Shown piece by piece: positions 35,320-43,507 of a DNA stretch of 64,000 nucleotides. The position numbers and the translations under genes were made by a program. The DNA is from Paenibacillus pectinilyticus. GTDB lineage: Bacteria > Bacillota > Bacilli > Paenibacillales > NBRC-103111. The DNA is taken from positions 186,001-250,000 of the forward strand of contig NZ_LYPC01000010.1 of NCBI RefSeq assembly GCF_001700435.1, written 5' to 3'. The stretch's first letter is position 1, and every line of letters begins with the position of its first letter. The notes below the pieces were generated by a model. It made no database searches. It saw nothing but the letters and a program-made list of their open reading frames with translations, and was not told the DNA's origin.

Positions 35320-35979
35320 CTACTCCGCAAAAGTTACTTCTAAAGTCTGAAGACTCGAATTTTTACCCACAATAACTAAAATATCTTCCTGTTTCAACGC
35401 CTCTTCCGCGCTAGGTGGAATAATCATCTTCTCATTCTGTTTAATCGCGATCACATTACAGTCGTATTTGGCGCGCACATCGAGTTGACGCAGGCTTTTG
35501 CCAATCATCTGCTTGGACGCTTTCATTTCTACAATGCTGTAATCAGCCGAAAGTTCTATGTAATCAATAATGTTGGATGAAATCAAATGATGCGCCACAC
35601 GCTGCCCCATATCACGCTCGGGATAGACAACTTTGTCAGCACCAATTTTCTTAAGTACTTTCCCATGAAGATCATTCACAGCTTTAACCACAGTCGTAGC
35701 TATGCCCAATTCCTTAAGAATTAATGTAGTCAGAATGCTCGCTTGAATATCTTCCCCAATGGCCACAACCACAACATCAAAATTCCGAATACCCAACGCT
35801 CGCATAGCTTCTTCATCGGTAGAATCAGCCTGTACGGCATGCGTTACATAGGTGGAAACTTCTTGTATCGTGTCTTCATTCTGATCAATGGCTAGAACCT
35901 CGAACCCTAATTGTGATAGCGTTTTGGCAATGGCAGAGCCGAATCTGCCCATCCCGATGATCGCGAATTGTTTTCTCAC
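35320..35979 (-). CDS. ktrA: KtrA/TrkA-type potassium channel regulatory subunit
   Basis: A 219-residue cytoplasmic RCK protein. The Rossmann RCK_N domain (IIGMGRFGSAIAKTL, then DQNEDTIQEV and ILKELGIATTVVKA) covers residues 1-135, and the RCK_C ligand-binding domain (SIVEMKASKQMIGKSLRQLD) covers the rest. It gates a KtrB-type K+ channel in response to ATP/ADP and c-di-AMP in related species. The channel gene is not in the window. GTG start, GGAGG ten bases upstream. I found no ydaO-type riboswitch before it, in contrast to B. subtilis ktrAB. Confidence 0.88.
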   Translation of the reverse strand: MRKQFAIIGMGRFGSAIAKTLSQLGFEVLAIDQNEDTIQEVSTYVTHAVQADSTDEEAMRALGIRNFDVVVVAIGEDIQASILTTLILKELGIATTVVKAVNDLHGKVLKKIGADKVVYPERDMGQRVAHHLISSNIIDYIELSADYSIVEMKASKQMIGKSLRQLDVRAKYDCNVIAIKQNEKMIIPPSAEEALKQEDILVIVGKNSSLQTLEVTFAE

Positions 35980-36143
35980 CGCTCACGTTCCTCCAAATTC
36001 CAAGAATAACTCCCATTATACCACACTTATTAGGGTATTCTAACTCCTGTACAAGGGGCAAGTTGGGGAACAGTGGGAAGGATGAACCCTGCTTCATCTG
36101 CACATATTAATAGCGATAATGAAAATGGAAGCGAGGTCCACGA

Positions 36144-36347
36144 ATGAATATCACCCTAAGACAGGCCATCCTCCAGCGAGTAAATAACAAAACAAATGAG
36201 GAACTGAAGGAAATTATTGAAGATTCCATTGGTGGAGAAGAGAAGGTTCTGCCTGGACTCGGTGTGCTTTTTGAAATCATTTGGCAGCATAGTGAAGCCA
36301 GTACGCAGGATACCCTCGTCGCAACACTGAAAGCTCAGCTCGAGTAA
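36144..36347 (+). CDS. sspI: Small acid-soluble spore protein SspI
   Basis: A 67-residue protein matching SspI along its whole length: N-terminal NITLRQAILQRV, acidic EELKEIIEDSIGGEEK, and the hallmark LPGLGVLFEIIWQHSE. SspI is a minor SASP made in the forespore. The gene is divergent from ktrA-trmH and has GAGGT before the ATG. It marks the organism as a spore former. Confidence 0.9.
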   Translation: MNITLRQAILQRVNNKTNEELKEIIEDSIGGEEKVLPGLGVLFEIIWQHSEASTQDTLVATLKAQLE

Positions 36348-36824
36348 CATCGACGGATTAAGATCAGGCCTTGGACCATTCGCATGTTAAAAAATAATTC
36401 CCAACAAGCTAGCTGAGGTCTGCTCAGGCATTCCTTGGCTAGATTTTTCCCCATTGCTTCTATAACAACATAGCGGTTTAATCAAAGCCAGTACAATAAG
36501 CAATCTGAGCTTGCTTATGACAATAGTGTTCCTGTTACATCACTAATTAAGACCACAGCAAGTGCTTATTACCTTACATAACCTCGCACTCCGGCTAGTT
36601 CACAACATTTAAGCACTCGAGCCTTGCTTATGCAATCATTCTTCCATCATTTCAGTCGAATAAGCCCACACGTTTACCCTATTATATAAATTTGCGATTT
36701 TGCGGGCGGGAGCATTCGATATTCGTTATTCGTTATCGTTATTCGTTACCGCATTGACGCACGATTAGCATCAACTAGAAGCATGTCACTCGTTCGCATT
36801 CGCACCACCGAAAAAATCAAAAAA
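36348..36824. other. Intergenic region with GCTTAT-rich repeats
   Basis: About 480 bases without a gene I can support. It contains several copies of CTTGCTTAT and AATAAGCCCAC-like words that recur in the gap at 57290-57500, then the 7-base tandem tract at 36714. No hairpin followed by a T-run for sspI was obvious. Confidence 0.5.
36714..36748. repeat. ATTCGTT 7-base tandem tract
   Basis: Five imperfect units (ATTCGAT, ATTCGTT, ATTCGTT, ATCGTT, ATTCGTT) in a row. A similar 7-base-unit tract with a different sequence lies at 39831, on the other side of the same operon. Confidence 0.75.
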
Positions 36825-36854
36825 ATCCCCCTCGCAACCTATTGCGAGGAGGAT
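36825..36854 (-). terminator. Terminator of the LacI-Gfo-ThuA-Gfo operon
   Basis: ATCCTCCTCGCAA and TTGCGAGGGGGAT pair on the minus strand, followed by TTTTTTGATTTTTT. It lies six bases after the last stop codon. Confidence 0.88.
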
Positions 36855-36860
36855 TTTCAC

Positions 36861-37955
36861 CTATAGTACCGTATGTGGAATCATCGCGGCCGGCTTCTCA
36901 CAGCTGCTCCGCATCACATAATGCTGTCCGCTGTCCGACGCATCATGGAAGCCGTGCATCGCTTCCAGCACGTGATACGCTAGCTCGCCATTCGCACGAT
37001 GCGCCGAGCTCTCGCCCGTGATTAGCGCCTGCGCCATCGCGGCAACACCTAGACCGCGGCAATTGTCTTTGTAGCCGTGGGATAACGGGATCGGTTCCCA
37101 ATCGGAACCGCCTTTGCGAATCAACACCGGACCGCCGAATGTATTCGGGTCAGGCACACGCAGCGAGCCATGGCTGCCGTAGATTTCAATGTTCGGCAAC
37201 TGCGTGCCGCCCATAATATCGAAACTCGTAACGAGCGTAGCAATCGCCCCGCTGTGGAAATCCAACACGCCCGCAATATGCGTTGGCGTATCGACCGTAA
37301 TCTTTTGTCCGCGTTTCTTCTCGCTGGAAATCGTACGCTCTGGGAAGCTAACCGCTGTTGAACCCGTTACGCGGCGAATTGGGCCCAGTAATGCCACCAA
37401 TGCTGTTAAATAGTACGGCCCCATATCGAACATCGGTCCGCCGCCTTTGGCATAGTAAAACTCTGGATCTGGATGCCAGTTCTCATGCCCTTTACTCATC
37501 ATGAATGCAGTAGCCGCAATCGGAGTACCGATCCAGCCATCCTCAATCAGCTTCAAGCAGGTTTGAATACCGCCGCCAAGGAACGTATCCGGCGCACTTC
37601 CGATGAGCAGCCCTTTGCGCTTAGCCACCTCAAGAATTTGCAAACCTTCTTCCCGTGTTACCGCCAGCGGCTTCTCCACATAAGCGTGTTTGCCTGCTTC
37701 CAGAATCTGAATGCACACCGCCGCATGCACAGCGGGGATCGTCAAATTAATCACGATATCTACTTGAGGATCACCGAGCAATTGTTCCACCGTATACGCA
37801 TGAGGAATCCCAAACTCCTCAGCACGCGCCTGTGCCCTACTCACATCAATATCAGCACACGCGACCAATTCCAAGTGGTCAAAAGTCGGAATATTTTTCA
37901 TATAAGCAGCGCTTATATTTCCGCATCCAATGATGCCAACCTTCATCTTACTCAT
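36861..37955 (-). CDS. Gfo/Idh/MocA-family oxidoreductase (second of the operon)
   Basis: A 364-residue NAD(P)-dependent sugar dehydrogenase-like protein; ATG at 37955 with AGGGGGA ten bases upstream is preferred to the longer reading. Motifs: Rossmann VGIIGCGNISAAYM, the catalytic-lysine motif HAYVEKPLAVT, and the C-terminal beta-sheet domain with GGGPMFDMGPYYLTAL. Family members oxidise or reduce sugars, inositols or glycoside 3-hydroxyls. It is last in a four-gene operon with ThuA and another Gfo/Idh protein, a frequent trio in Paenibacillus sugar degradation. Substrate unknown. Confidence 0.88.
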   Translation of the reverse strand: MSKMKVGIIGCGNISAAYMKNIPTFDHLELVACADIDVSRAQARAEEFGIPHAYTVEQLLGDPQVDIVINLTIPAVHAAVCIQILEAGKHAYVEKPLAVTREEGLQILEVAKRKGLLIGSAPDTFLGGGIQTCLKLIEDGWIGTPIAATAFMMSKGHENWHPDPEFYYAKGGGPMFDMGPYYLTALVALLGPIRRVTGSTAVSFPERTISSEKKRGQKITVDTPTHIAGVLDFHSGAIATLVTSFDIMGGTQLPNIEIYGSHGSLRVPDPNTFGGPVLIRKGGSDWEPIPLSHGYKDNCRGLGVAAMAQALITGESSAHRANGELAYHVLEAMHGFHDASDSGQHYVMRSSCEKPAAMIPHTVL

Positions 37956-37975
37956 CGCCTGATTTCCCCCTATAG

Positions 37976-38608
37976 TTAGCGTGTTGCCCAAAGCAATCCG
38001 CGTCGCATCAATTCTAATGTTTCTGGCATGCGAACAATATTGGCTTGATGGCCGAGTGAATTATAATACACTTTGCCTGCTCCGTATGTTTTGGTCCAAA
38101 CAACCGGCATTTCTACATCGCCGAAGTCAGTCACCGCATGTACCTGAATCGCAGGGTCCACATGCATGTAATATTTTTCAGAAACGACGACGAAATCCTC
38201 CATGCCTTGAGTCAATGGCTGCTCGCGATCTTTCAACCGCACCGTATATGTAACTCCGTCATTCCCCGGATGCGCCACCCATTGGCCGCCTACCATGTAC
38301 TGATACTCAACCTCATTTCGAAACGAATCGCCCATTCCGCCATGACACCCAGCAATCCCTGTTCCGCCATCTTTGACTGCATTAAGCAGAGGGGTTAGCT
38401 GCTCTTTCTCTATTTTCCCCATCGTCCACACAGGAACAACCAGATCGATATGCGCCAAACGTTCCTCATCACGGAAACTATCGAGCGTATCCGATACCTC
38501 AACGCCATAGCCTTCTTCCCGTAATAGGCCTGCAAAAATCCCCGCAACCTCCTCGGGTTGATGACCATCCCAGCCACCCCATACGATCAAAGCTTGCTTT
38601 TGACTCAT
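37976..38608 (-). CDS. ThuA-domain protein
   Basis: A 210-residue ThuA/glutamine-amidotransferase-like protein: VWGGWDGHQPEEVAGIFAGL, then DLVVPVWTMGKIEKEQ, GIAGCHGGMGDSF and GAGKVYYNSLGHQ. ThuA proteins accompany trehalose or other disaccharide catabolism, often with Gfo/Idh dehydrogenases that make 3-keto sugars. It lies between two such genes here. GAGAGG ribosome-binding site. The biochemical role of the family in this setting is unsettled. Confidence 0.87.
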   Translation of the reverse strand: MSQKQALIVWGGWDGHQPEEVAGIFAGLLREEGYGVEVSDTLDSFRDEERLAHIDLVVPVWTMGKIEKEQLTPLLNAVKDGGTGIAGCHGGMGDSFRNEVEYQYMVGGQWVAHPGNDGVTYTVRLKDREQPLTQGMEDFVVVSEKYYMHVDPAIQVHAVTDFGDVEMPVVWTKTYGAGKVYYNSLGHQANIVRMPETLELMRRGLLWATR

Positions 38609-38637
38609 GTTAACCTCTCCCTCTCTCCATAGCCCTT

Positions 38638-39801
38638 CTATACTTCGCTAATACTCACCCAACGACGCTGCGCGATAGATTGATCCACGGCTTCCAACAC
38701 CTCTTGGCACTTGACGCCATCAACGAAATTCGGAACTGGCTGACGATCCTCTGACAGCGCTGTCATCAACTCGACAACTTCATGCACAAAGGTATGCTCA
38801 TAGCCAATCGTATGTCCTGCCGGCCACCAAGCATCCATATAGGCGTGTGAGGCATCTGTCGCTAGAACGCGTCTAAAGCCCTGAACATCCTCATCATCAC
38901 TTGTAAAATAAACCTGCAATTCATTTAATCGCTCGAAATCGAATTTCACACTGCCCTTACTGCCGTTAATTTCAAAAGAGTTCGTACACCGATGCCCTGG
39001 TGCAAAACGCGTGGCCTCGAAGCTGCCCAATGCGCCATTCGCGAAGCGCGCCATGAATAAGGTCGCATCATCCACCGTAACAGGACCATGCGGCGCATCT
39101 TTGCTGCCTTTGGCACTAAGACCTGTCATCGATGTCGGCAGTGGCCGTTCTTTGATAAACGTTTCACTCATCCCGATGACCTCGGTCATGTCACCCACAA
39201 GGAAGTGCGCGAGATCGATCAGATGCGCGCCCAGATCGCCGTGCGAGCCTGAACCTGCGATCTCCTTCTGCAAGCGCCACACCAACGGGAATGTCGGATC
39301 AACGATCCAATCCTGCAGGAACCAAGCACGGAAGTGGTAGATTTGGCCGAGACGGCCGCTCTCCACGAGCTTCTTCGCCAGCTGTACCGCTGGCGCAAAA
39401 CGATAGTTGAAGCCAACCATGTGCTTCACGCCCGCTTCTTCCGCCGCTTCCAGCATCTCCCTTGCATCCGCAAGGGTCAGCGCCAGCGGCTTCTCGCAGA
39501 ACAAATGCTTGCCGGCCTTCGCCGCCGCCAATGCAATTTCCTTGTGCGCATCACTGGGCGCATTGATATCGACCACGTCGATATCAGGGTGCGTGACCAG
39601 CTCGCGCCAATCGGTGACATACCCGTCCCAGCCGAATTGTTCGGCTGCCTGACGCACGCCGTCTTCGTCCCGACCGCAGATGAGCTTCATCTTCGGAATC
39701 GCCGTCTGCGGGAAAAACATAGGTAAATCTTTATAAGCATGGCTATGCGCTTTACCCATAAACTTATAGCCAATCATTCCGATATTAAATGTTTTTTTCA
39801 C
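38638..39801 (-). CDS. Gfo/Idh/MocA-family oxidoreductase (first of the operon)
   Basis: A 387-residue protein from GTG 39801, nine bases after GGGGAGG. Rossmann part: FNIGMIGYKFMGKAHSHAYK; catalytic motif: HLFCEKPLALT; C-terminal domain: IAGSGSHGDLGAHLIDLAHF. Its GYKFMG nucleotide loop differs from the usual GxGxxG, as in one subgroup of the family. It probably works with the ThuA and second Gfo/Idh proteins on the same sugar. Confidence 0.88.
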   Translation of the reverse strand: MKKTFNIGMIGYKFMGKAHSHAYKDLPMFFPQTAIPKMKLICGRDEDGVRQAAEQFGWDGYVTDWRELVTHPDIDVVDINAPSDAHKEIALAAAKAGKHLFCEKPLALTLADAREMLEAAEEAGVKHMVGFNYRFAPAVQLAKKLVESGRLGQIYHFRAWFLQDWIVDPTFPLVWRLQKEIAGSGSHGDLGAHLIDLAHFLVGDMTEVIGMSETFIKERPLPTSMTGLSAKGSKDAPHGPVTVDDATLFMARFANGALGSFEATRFAPGHRCTNSFEINGSKGSVKFDFERLNELQVYFTSDDEDVQGFRRVLATDASHAYMDAWWPAGHTIGYEHTFVHEVVELMTALSEDRQPVPNFVDGVKCQEVLEAVDQSIAQRRWVSISEV

Positions 39802-39830
39802 AGATACACGCCTCCCCAAAGTGTGTTAAG

Positions 39831-39888
39831 TTTACGCTTTACGCTTTACGCTTTACGCTTTACTCTTTACGCCTTACGCCTTACGCTC
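39831..39888. repeat. TTTACGC 7-base tandem tract between lacI and the first Gfo/Idh gene
   Basis: About eight head-to-tail units (TTTACGC, with CTTACGC and TTTACTC variants). It occupies nearly all of the spacer and touches the lacI stop codon. The ribosome-binding site of the next gene lies just beyond it. Confidence 0.85.
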
Positions 39889-40922
39889 TACACTCCACCC
39901 TTGCCAATCCTCGAAGATTGCCTAACAATCAGCTCTGTAGGCAGTTTCACTTGCAGCTCGTGCTCGACTGCTCCATGCCCAACACGAGCAAGCACAGCGC
40001 GTGCCGCCTGCTTCCCCATCTCAAAGAAGGGAACCCCTATGGAGCTAAGCGGTGGATCACTGAGCTTCGCTGCATCCGAATTATCGCAGCCGATAACTGC
40101 GAAATCTCGTCCAGCTACCCAGCCTCGCTCACGAAGACCTTGCATCAGACCGATGGCCATCCGATCATTTGCGGCGAATATCGCCTCAACCCGATCACGC
40201 ATCTCCCACAGCTTGGCCGCTGCCTCGTAGCCGCTCGTCCGGCTATAATTCCCCTCAAACATAAGCTCAGGTTCTATCGTAAGACCCGCTTCTAACATCG
40301 CTTTCTCATAGCCATGAAGCCGATCCAACGAGTTGGAATACTGGGGTGATCCATTAAGGAAAGCGATTTTTTGATACCCTTCGGCCAGTAAATGCCGCAC
40401 CGCCTGATAGCTGCCCTCCACATGATCTGCATCAACTTCTAAGAAGGAAAGCCCCTCAAATCGTTGATTGACCAAACAAAATGAATGACCTTGCTCCTGT
40501 AATTGTATCAGTGAGTTTCGCTGGGATTCGGTATCTCGCGCTCCCAAGATGACACAGGCATCAACCTTTTGCGAACGATATAGCCGGCCATAATCCAACT
40601 CATCGTCAGGTGTCAGCAAGGACAGCAGCATATCATAGCCTTGTTCTCGGACTTGCTCACCAATCCCGCTCAAGATCTCTGCGAAATAAAATGCGGAAAA
40701 CAAATGCACCTTCGGCATGTACGGAAGGATCACACCCAAGTTGCCGCTGCGCCTCCGTGCGAAGCTTTGTGCAATCGCATTAGGATGATAACCAAGCACT
40801 TTGGCAGCTTCAAGTACACGTTCCTTGGTAGCAGCTTTCATCGGGCCCAACCCATTAAACACACGAGATACGGTCGCCTCAGAAACATGGGCTAACTCAG
40901 CAACCTCTTTTCTCGTTACCAT
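39888..40922 (-). CDS. LacI-family transcriptional regulator
   Basis: A 344-residue regulator starting at ATG 40922 (AAAGGAG nine bases upstream), which gives the usual LacI N-terminus VTRKEVAELAHVSEATVSRV; a longer reading to 40985 is not needed. The HTH and hinge helix (YHPNAIAQSFARRRS) are followed by a periplasmic-binding-protein-like sugar domain. It heads the Gfo/ThuA/Gfo operon and most likely represses it until a sugar signal binds. Confidence 0.9.
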   Translation of the reverse strand: MVTRKEVAELAHVSEATVSRVFNGLGPMKAATKERVLEAAKVLGYHPNAIAQSFARRRSGNLGVILPYMPKVHLFSAFYFAEILSGIGEQVREQGYDMLLSLLTPDDELDYGRLYRSQKVDACVILGARDTESQRNSLIQLQEQGHSFCLVNQRFEGLSFLEVDADHVEGSYQAVRHLLAEGYQKIAFLNGSPQYSNSLDRLHGYEKAMLEAGLTIEPELMFEGNYSRTSGYEAAAKLWEMRDRVEAIFAANDRMAIGLMQGLRERGWVAGRDFAVIGCDNSDAAKLSDPPLSSIGVPFFEMGKQAARAVLARVGHGAVEHELQVKLPTELIVRQSSRIGKGGV

Positions 40923-41195
40923 GTTACTTAGCTCCTTTCTCTTCATTTCCGACACTAATGTACACGCGTACATTTTCTCATCCAAACGTCATTTTTGTCA
41001 ACACAAATTACAGAAAAACTCCCCCAATGTATCGTTCGTCATTTTTCGACATTTTCATTAAGTTTTCATCAATATACGCGAAAATAATGACCATTTTTTG
41101 TCATAAAAGCAAACTGTTAATCTTGTTTAAATCCGCTCCGCGATTTATGATAAAAGGTAATGTGACAACTTTGAGATGGAAATGAGTGATAGCAA
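40923..41195. other. Intergenic region between divergent lacI and GGDEF-EAL genes
   Basis: About 270 bases without a gene, AT-rich, containing the divergent promoters. I saw no c-di-GMP riboswitch and no clear palindrome for LacI beyond short AT-rich inverted words. Confidence 0.5.
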
Positions 41196-41315
41196 CTGAA
41201 AGCAATCTGGCGCCATTTTCACTTCGCAGCTTTAACAACGATCGATGCTTTCAAAAGCAGATCACAAGTCACTCGTGTTCACACTCGTGAGCAGCTGCTA
41301 AAACGCTTAGAGCAT

Positions 41316-42566
41316 GTGATTCGCAAATCATTCCATGCTTCCTCATCTCCACTACGTCCACTTCTTGTCTTCGATGTGGATCGTTTTCGCCAAGTGAATT
41401 TCTCACTGGGCTATGCATGCGGAGATTTTCTATTACAAGAAATAGGTCGCCGATTACAACTGCTCGAGGACCTCGATTTCGTTGCCCGTTCAGGCGATAA
41501 TGAATATACCCTTCTTCTTCGTGCACACACACAAGATGAGCTTGGAGCCACACTACATCGTGTTCAACAAGTATTTGCCGTTCCTTTTTCATGGCAGGGT
41601 CAAGAATGTTTTCTAAGCGCAAGCTTTGGCTTAAGCGCTCTTTCCCTGACCACGGAGACCATCTCACAAGCCTTAAGTCAGGCTGAGCAAGCACTTCTTG
41701 TCGCCAAACAAACTGGCAAAAACAAACTCATCACCTATCAACCCACACCAACACCAACCAGACATCTCTTCGCTAGTCAAATTCAAATGGAAACCGATCT
41801 TCGGAAAGCGATCATGGAGAATCAACTTCTCCTGTACTATCAACCGCGGCTCGAATTATCAACAGGGCAAATTATTTGCTTAGAAGCCTTAGTTCGCTGG
41901 AACCATCCAACATATGGCATGATTGCTCCTGCCGATTTTATTCCTCTCGCGGAGGAATCCGGTCTTATTCTGCCGCTTGGCGAATGGGTGCTGCGTGAAG
42001 CTTGTCTCCAGAAAGCACGCTGGTTAGCCGAAAATAAACTCGATTATCAGGTCGCCGTTAATATTTCACCCTGCCAATTTCAGGATGAGGCGTTCGCTGA
42101 TAAAGCGATTCACATTATTGAGCAAACGGGCATTAATCCTGCGTACCTCGAATTCGAAATTACCGAAAGTTCGATAATGCAAAACATGGAGAAAACAATC
42201 GCCGTTCTAGATAAGCTATGTGCCAAAGGTATCTCCATCTCCATTGATGACTTTGGAATTGGCTATTCATCCTTGAATTACCTGAAGGAATTCCCGATCC
42301 ATTGCCTCAAAATTGACCGTTCTTTTGTAAAAAATATCCAAAGCAATTCCAACGATTGGGCCATCACGAATGCCATCATTCATCTCGGACATGCCCTTAA
42401 TATTCAAGTTGTGGCCGAAGGGGTCGAGGAAGTCGGGCAGCTCGATATTCTCAAAGAAACCACCTGTACCACAATCCAAGGCTACTTGCTCAGCCCACCC
42501 ATTTCCGCAGCTGAAATTGAATTAACCTTTCATCGCGAAGACAACAGACCGGTTATGATTTCATAA
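41316..42566 (+). CDS. Degenerate GGDEF + EAL protein, probable c-di-GMP phosphodiesterase
   Basis: At least 416 residues. The N-terminal GGDEF domain (LLVFDVDRFRQVNFSLGYACG) has SGDNE where the active signature should be, so cyclase activity is unlikely. The EAL domain is intact: CLEALVRW, NISPCQF, EITESS, DDFGIGYSSLNYL, LKIDRSF, AEGVE and QGYLLSPP. It should hydrolyse c-di-GMP, with the GGDEF part as a possible GTP sensor. GTG 41316 is the first usual start but has no ribosome-binding site and cuts into the domain. The frame is open back to 41196, where a CTG would give LKAIWRHFHFAALTT, a more natural N-terminus. The end overlaps the convergent YheC/D gene by 6 bp. Confidence 0.85.
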   Translation: MIRKSFHASSSPLRPLLVFDVDRFRQVNFSLGYACGDFLLQEIGRRLQLLEDLDFVARSGDNEYTLLLRAHTQDELGATLHRVQQVFAVPFSWQGQECFLSASFGLSALSLTTETISQALSQAEQALLVAKQTGKNKLITYQPTPTPTRHLFASQIQMETDLRKAIMENQLLLYYQPRLELSTGQIICLEALVRWNHPTYGMIAPADFIPLAEESGLILPLGEWVLREACLQKARWLAENKLDYQVAVNISPCQFQDEAFADKAIHIIEQTGINPAYLEFEITESSIMQNMEKTIAVLDKLCAKGISISIDDFGIGYSSLNYLKEFPIHCLKIDRSFVKNIQSNSNDWAITNAIIHLGHALNIQVVAEGVEEVGQLDILKETTCTTIQGYLLSPPISAAEIELTFHREDNRPVMIS

Positions 42567-43379
42567 CCGGCCGTAGGCTTTCGCGTATTTTTTTATTTTT
42601 GCAAATATGCGCTTATCGCTTAATCTTCGGAAAATATACGGATCAGGACTCGTATTCACCTCTAGAATCCAAGGATTCAGGTCTTTATCTAGGGCTACAT
42701 CGACCCCAATCTCTTTAACCCCTTTATAGCGGGCGTTGATCGCCTTAGCCACCTGAACACCCATGGTCTGAAGCTGCCCAACATACCCTTTTCGCTTGCT
42801 TGGAGGTAAGTATGACTTCAGCAATGTGTCAACAGATTTCAATGTGCCCCCATTATGAAAATTCGTAACAATCTTCCTTGGATGTGCCACACGGCCGATG
42901 ATGCCGGTTGTCTCCCATTTGTGCCCGGGCGTCTGCTGTACCATGACACGCAGATCGAATCGGTTCCCTTTATAGGTCAATAAATGTATCCCCTTCTGAA
43001 CTAAATAAGGCCGTTTGCTGGTCACTTTCGAGAGCGACTTATATAGATCCTTGTATGTCTTGAATCGTTGGAGTCGGACCCCCTCTTGGAACGAATAGGG
43101 CTTCACTGCTTCATCTCCAGCTTGCTCGACACGTATCACACCATTTCCAAACATCCCAACGTTGGGTTTCACATAGACCATTCTATATTTTTCTAACATA
43201 TTCTTTAAGGTCGCGGCTGTAAGTCTTTTGGTGAGCGGTATATATTTACGAAGGTCGTCCTTCGCCTCAATGGCTCTTGTTTTCCCAATTTTACTGCTCA
43301 CGTACCTTGCCTTATTCAAGCTTAACGGTTTCCTGATGTGCTTCTTTAAGTTCAGCGGTTTCGTTGTACGCTTCTTCAT
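42561..43379 (-). CDS. YheC/YheD-type ATP-grasp protein
   Basis: A 272-residue protein of the YheC/D family: YVKPNVGMFGNGVIRVEQ, YLVQKGIHLLTYKGNRFDLR (lysine and arginine of the ATP-grasp fold), then GVDVALDKDLNPWILEVNTSPDP with the metal-binding Glu and Asn. Family members are associated with spores in Bacillus, and their ligase substrate is unknown. The N-terminal 35 residues are a basic tail (KKRTTKPLNLKKHIRKPLSL). GGAGG six bases before the ATG. Confidence 0.82.
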   Translation of the reverse strand: MKKRTTKPLNLKKHIRKPLSLNKARYVSSKIGKTRAIEAKDDLRKYIPLTKRLTAATLKNMLEKYRMVYVKPNVGMFGNGVIRVEQAGDEAVKPYSFQEGVRLQRFKTYKDLYKSLSKVTSKRPYLVQKGIHLLTYKGNRFDLRVMVQQTPGHKWETTGIIGRVAHPRKIVTNFHNGGTLKSVDTLLKSYLPPSKRKGYVGQLQTMGVQVAKAINARYKGVKEIGVDVALDKDLNPWILEVNTSPDPYIFRRLSDKRIFAKIKKYAKAYGRL

Positions 43380-43454
43380 CTGATGCCTCCAGTTTCGAAT
43401 ATTTACCCCATCCTAGTGTATGAAGGCAACGATTCATTGGCGACTCAGCATGCA

Positions 43455-43496
43455 AAGAAGAGGCTATCCCTGACCTTGATCAGGAACGCCTCTTCG
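43455..43496 (-). terminator. Terminator of prfC
   Basis: GAAGAGGCGTTCCTGA and TCAGGGATAGCCTCTTC form a long stem just after the prfC stop codon. The T-run is short (TTTGC). Confidence 0.65.
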
Positions 43497-43507
43497 TTAT
43501 CTATCTT

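Noticed and set aside
36090..36130. Sigma-G promoter for sspI (TGAACC and CATATTA)
   Set aside because: The two boxes are only about 14 bp apart, too close for the expected 17-18 bp.
35980..36143. c-di-AMP riboswitch before the ktrA-like gene
   Set aside because: None of the conserved ydaO blocks is present in this short divergent gap.
41269..41694. Minus-strand frame opposite the GGDEF domain
   Set aside because: No recognisable motif and fully overlapped by the better-supported GGDEF-EAL gene.
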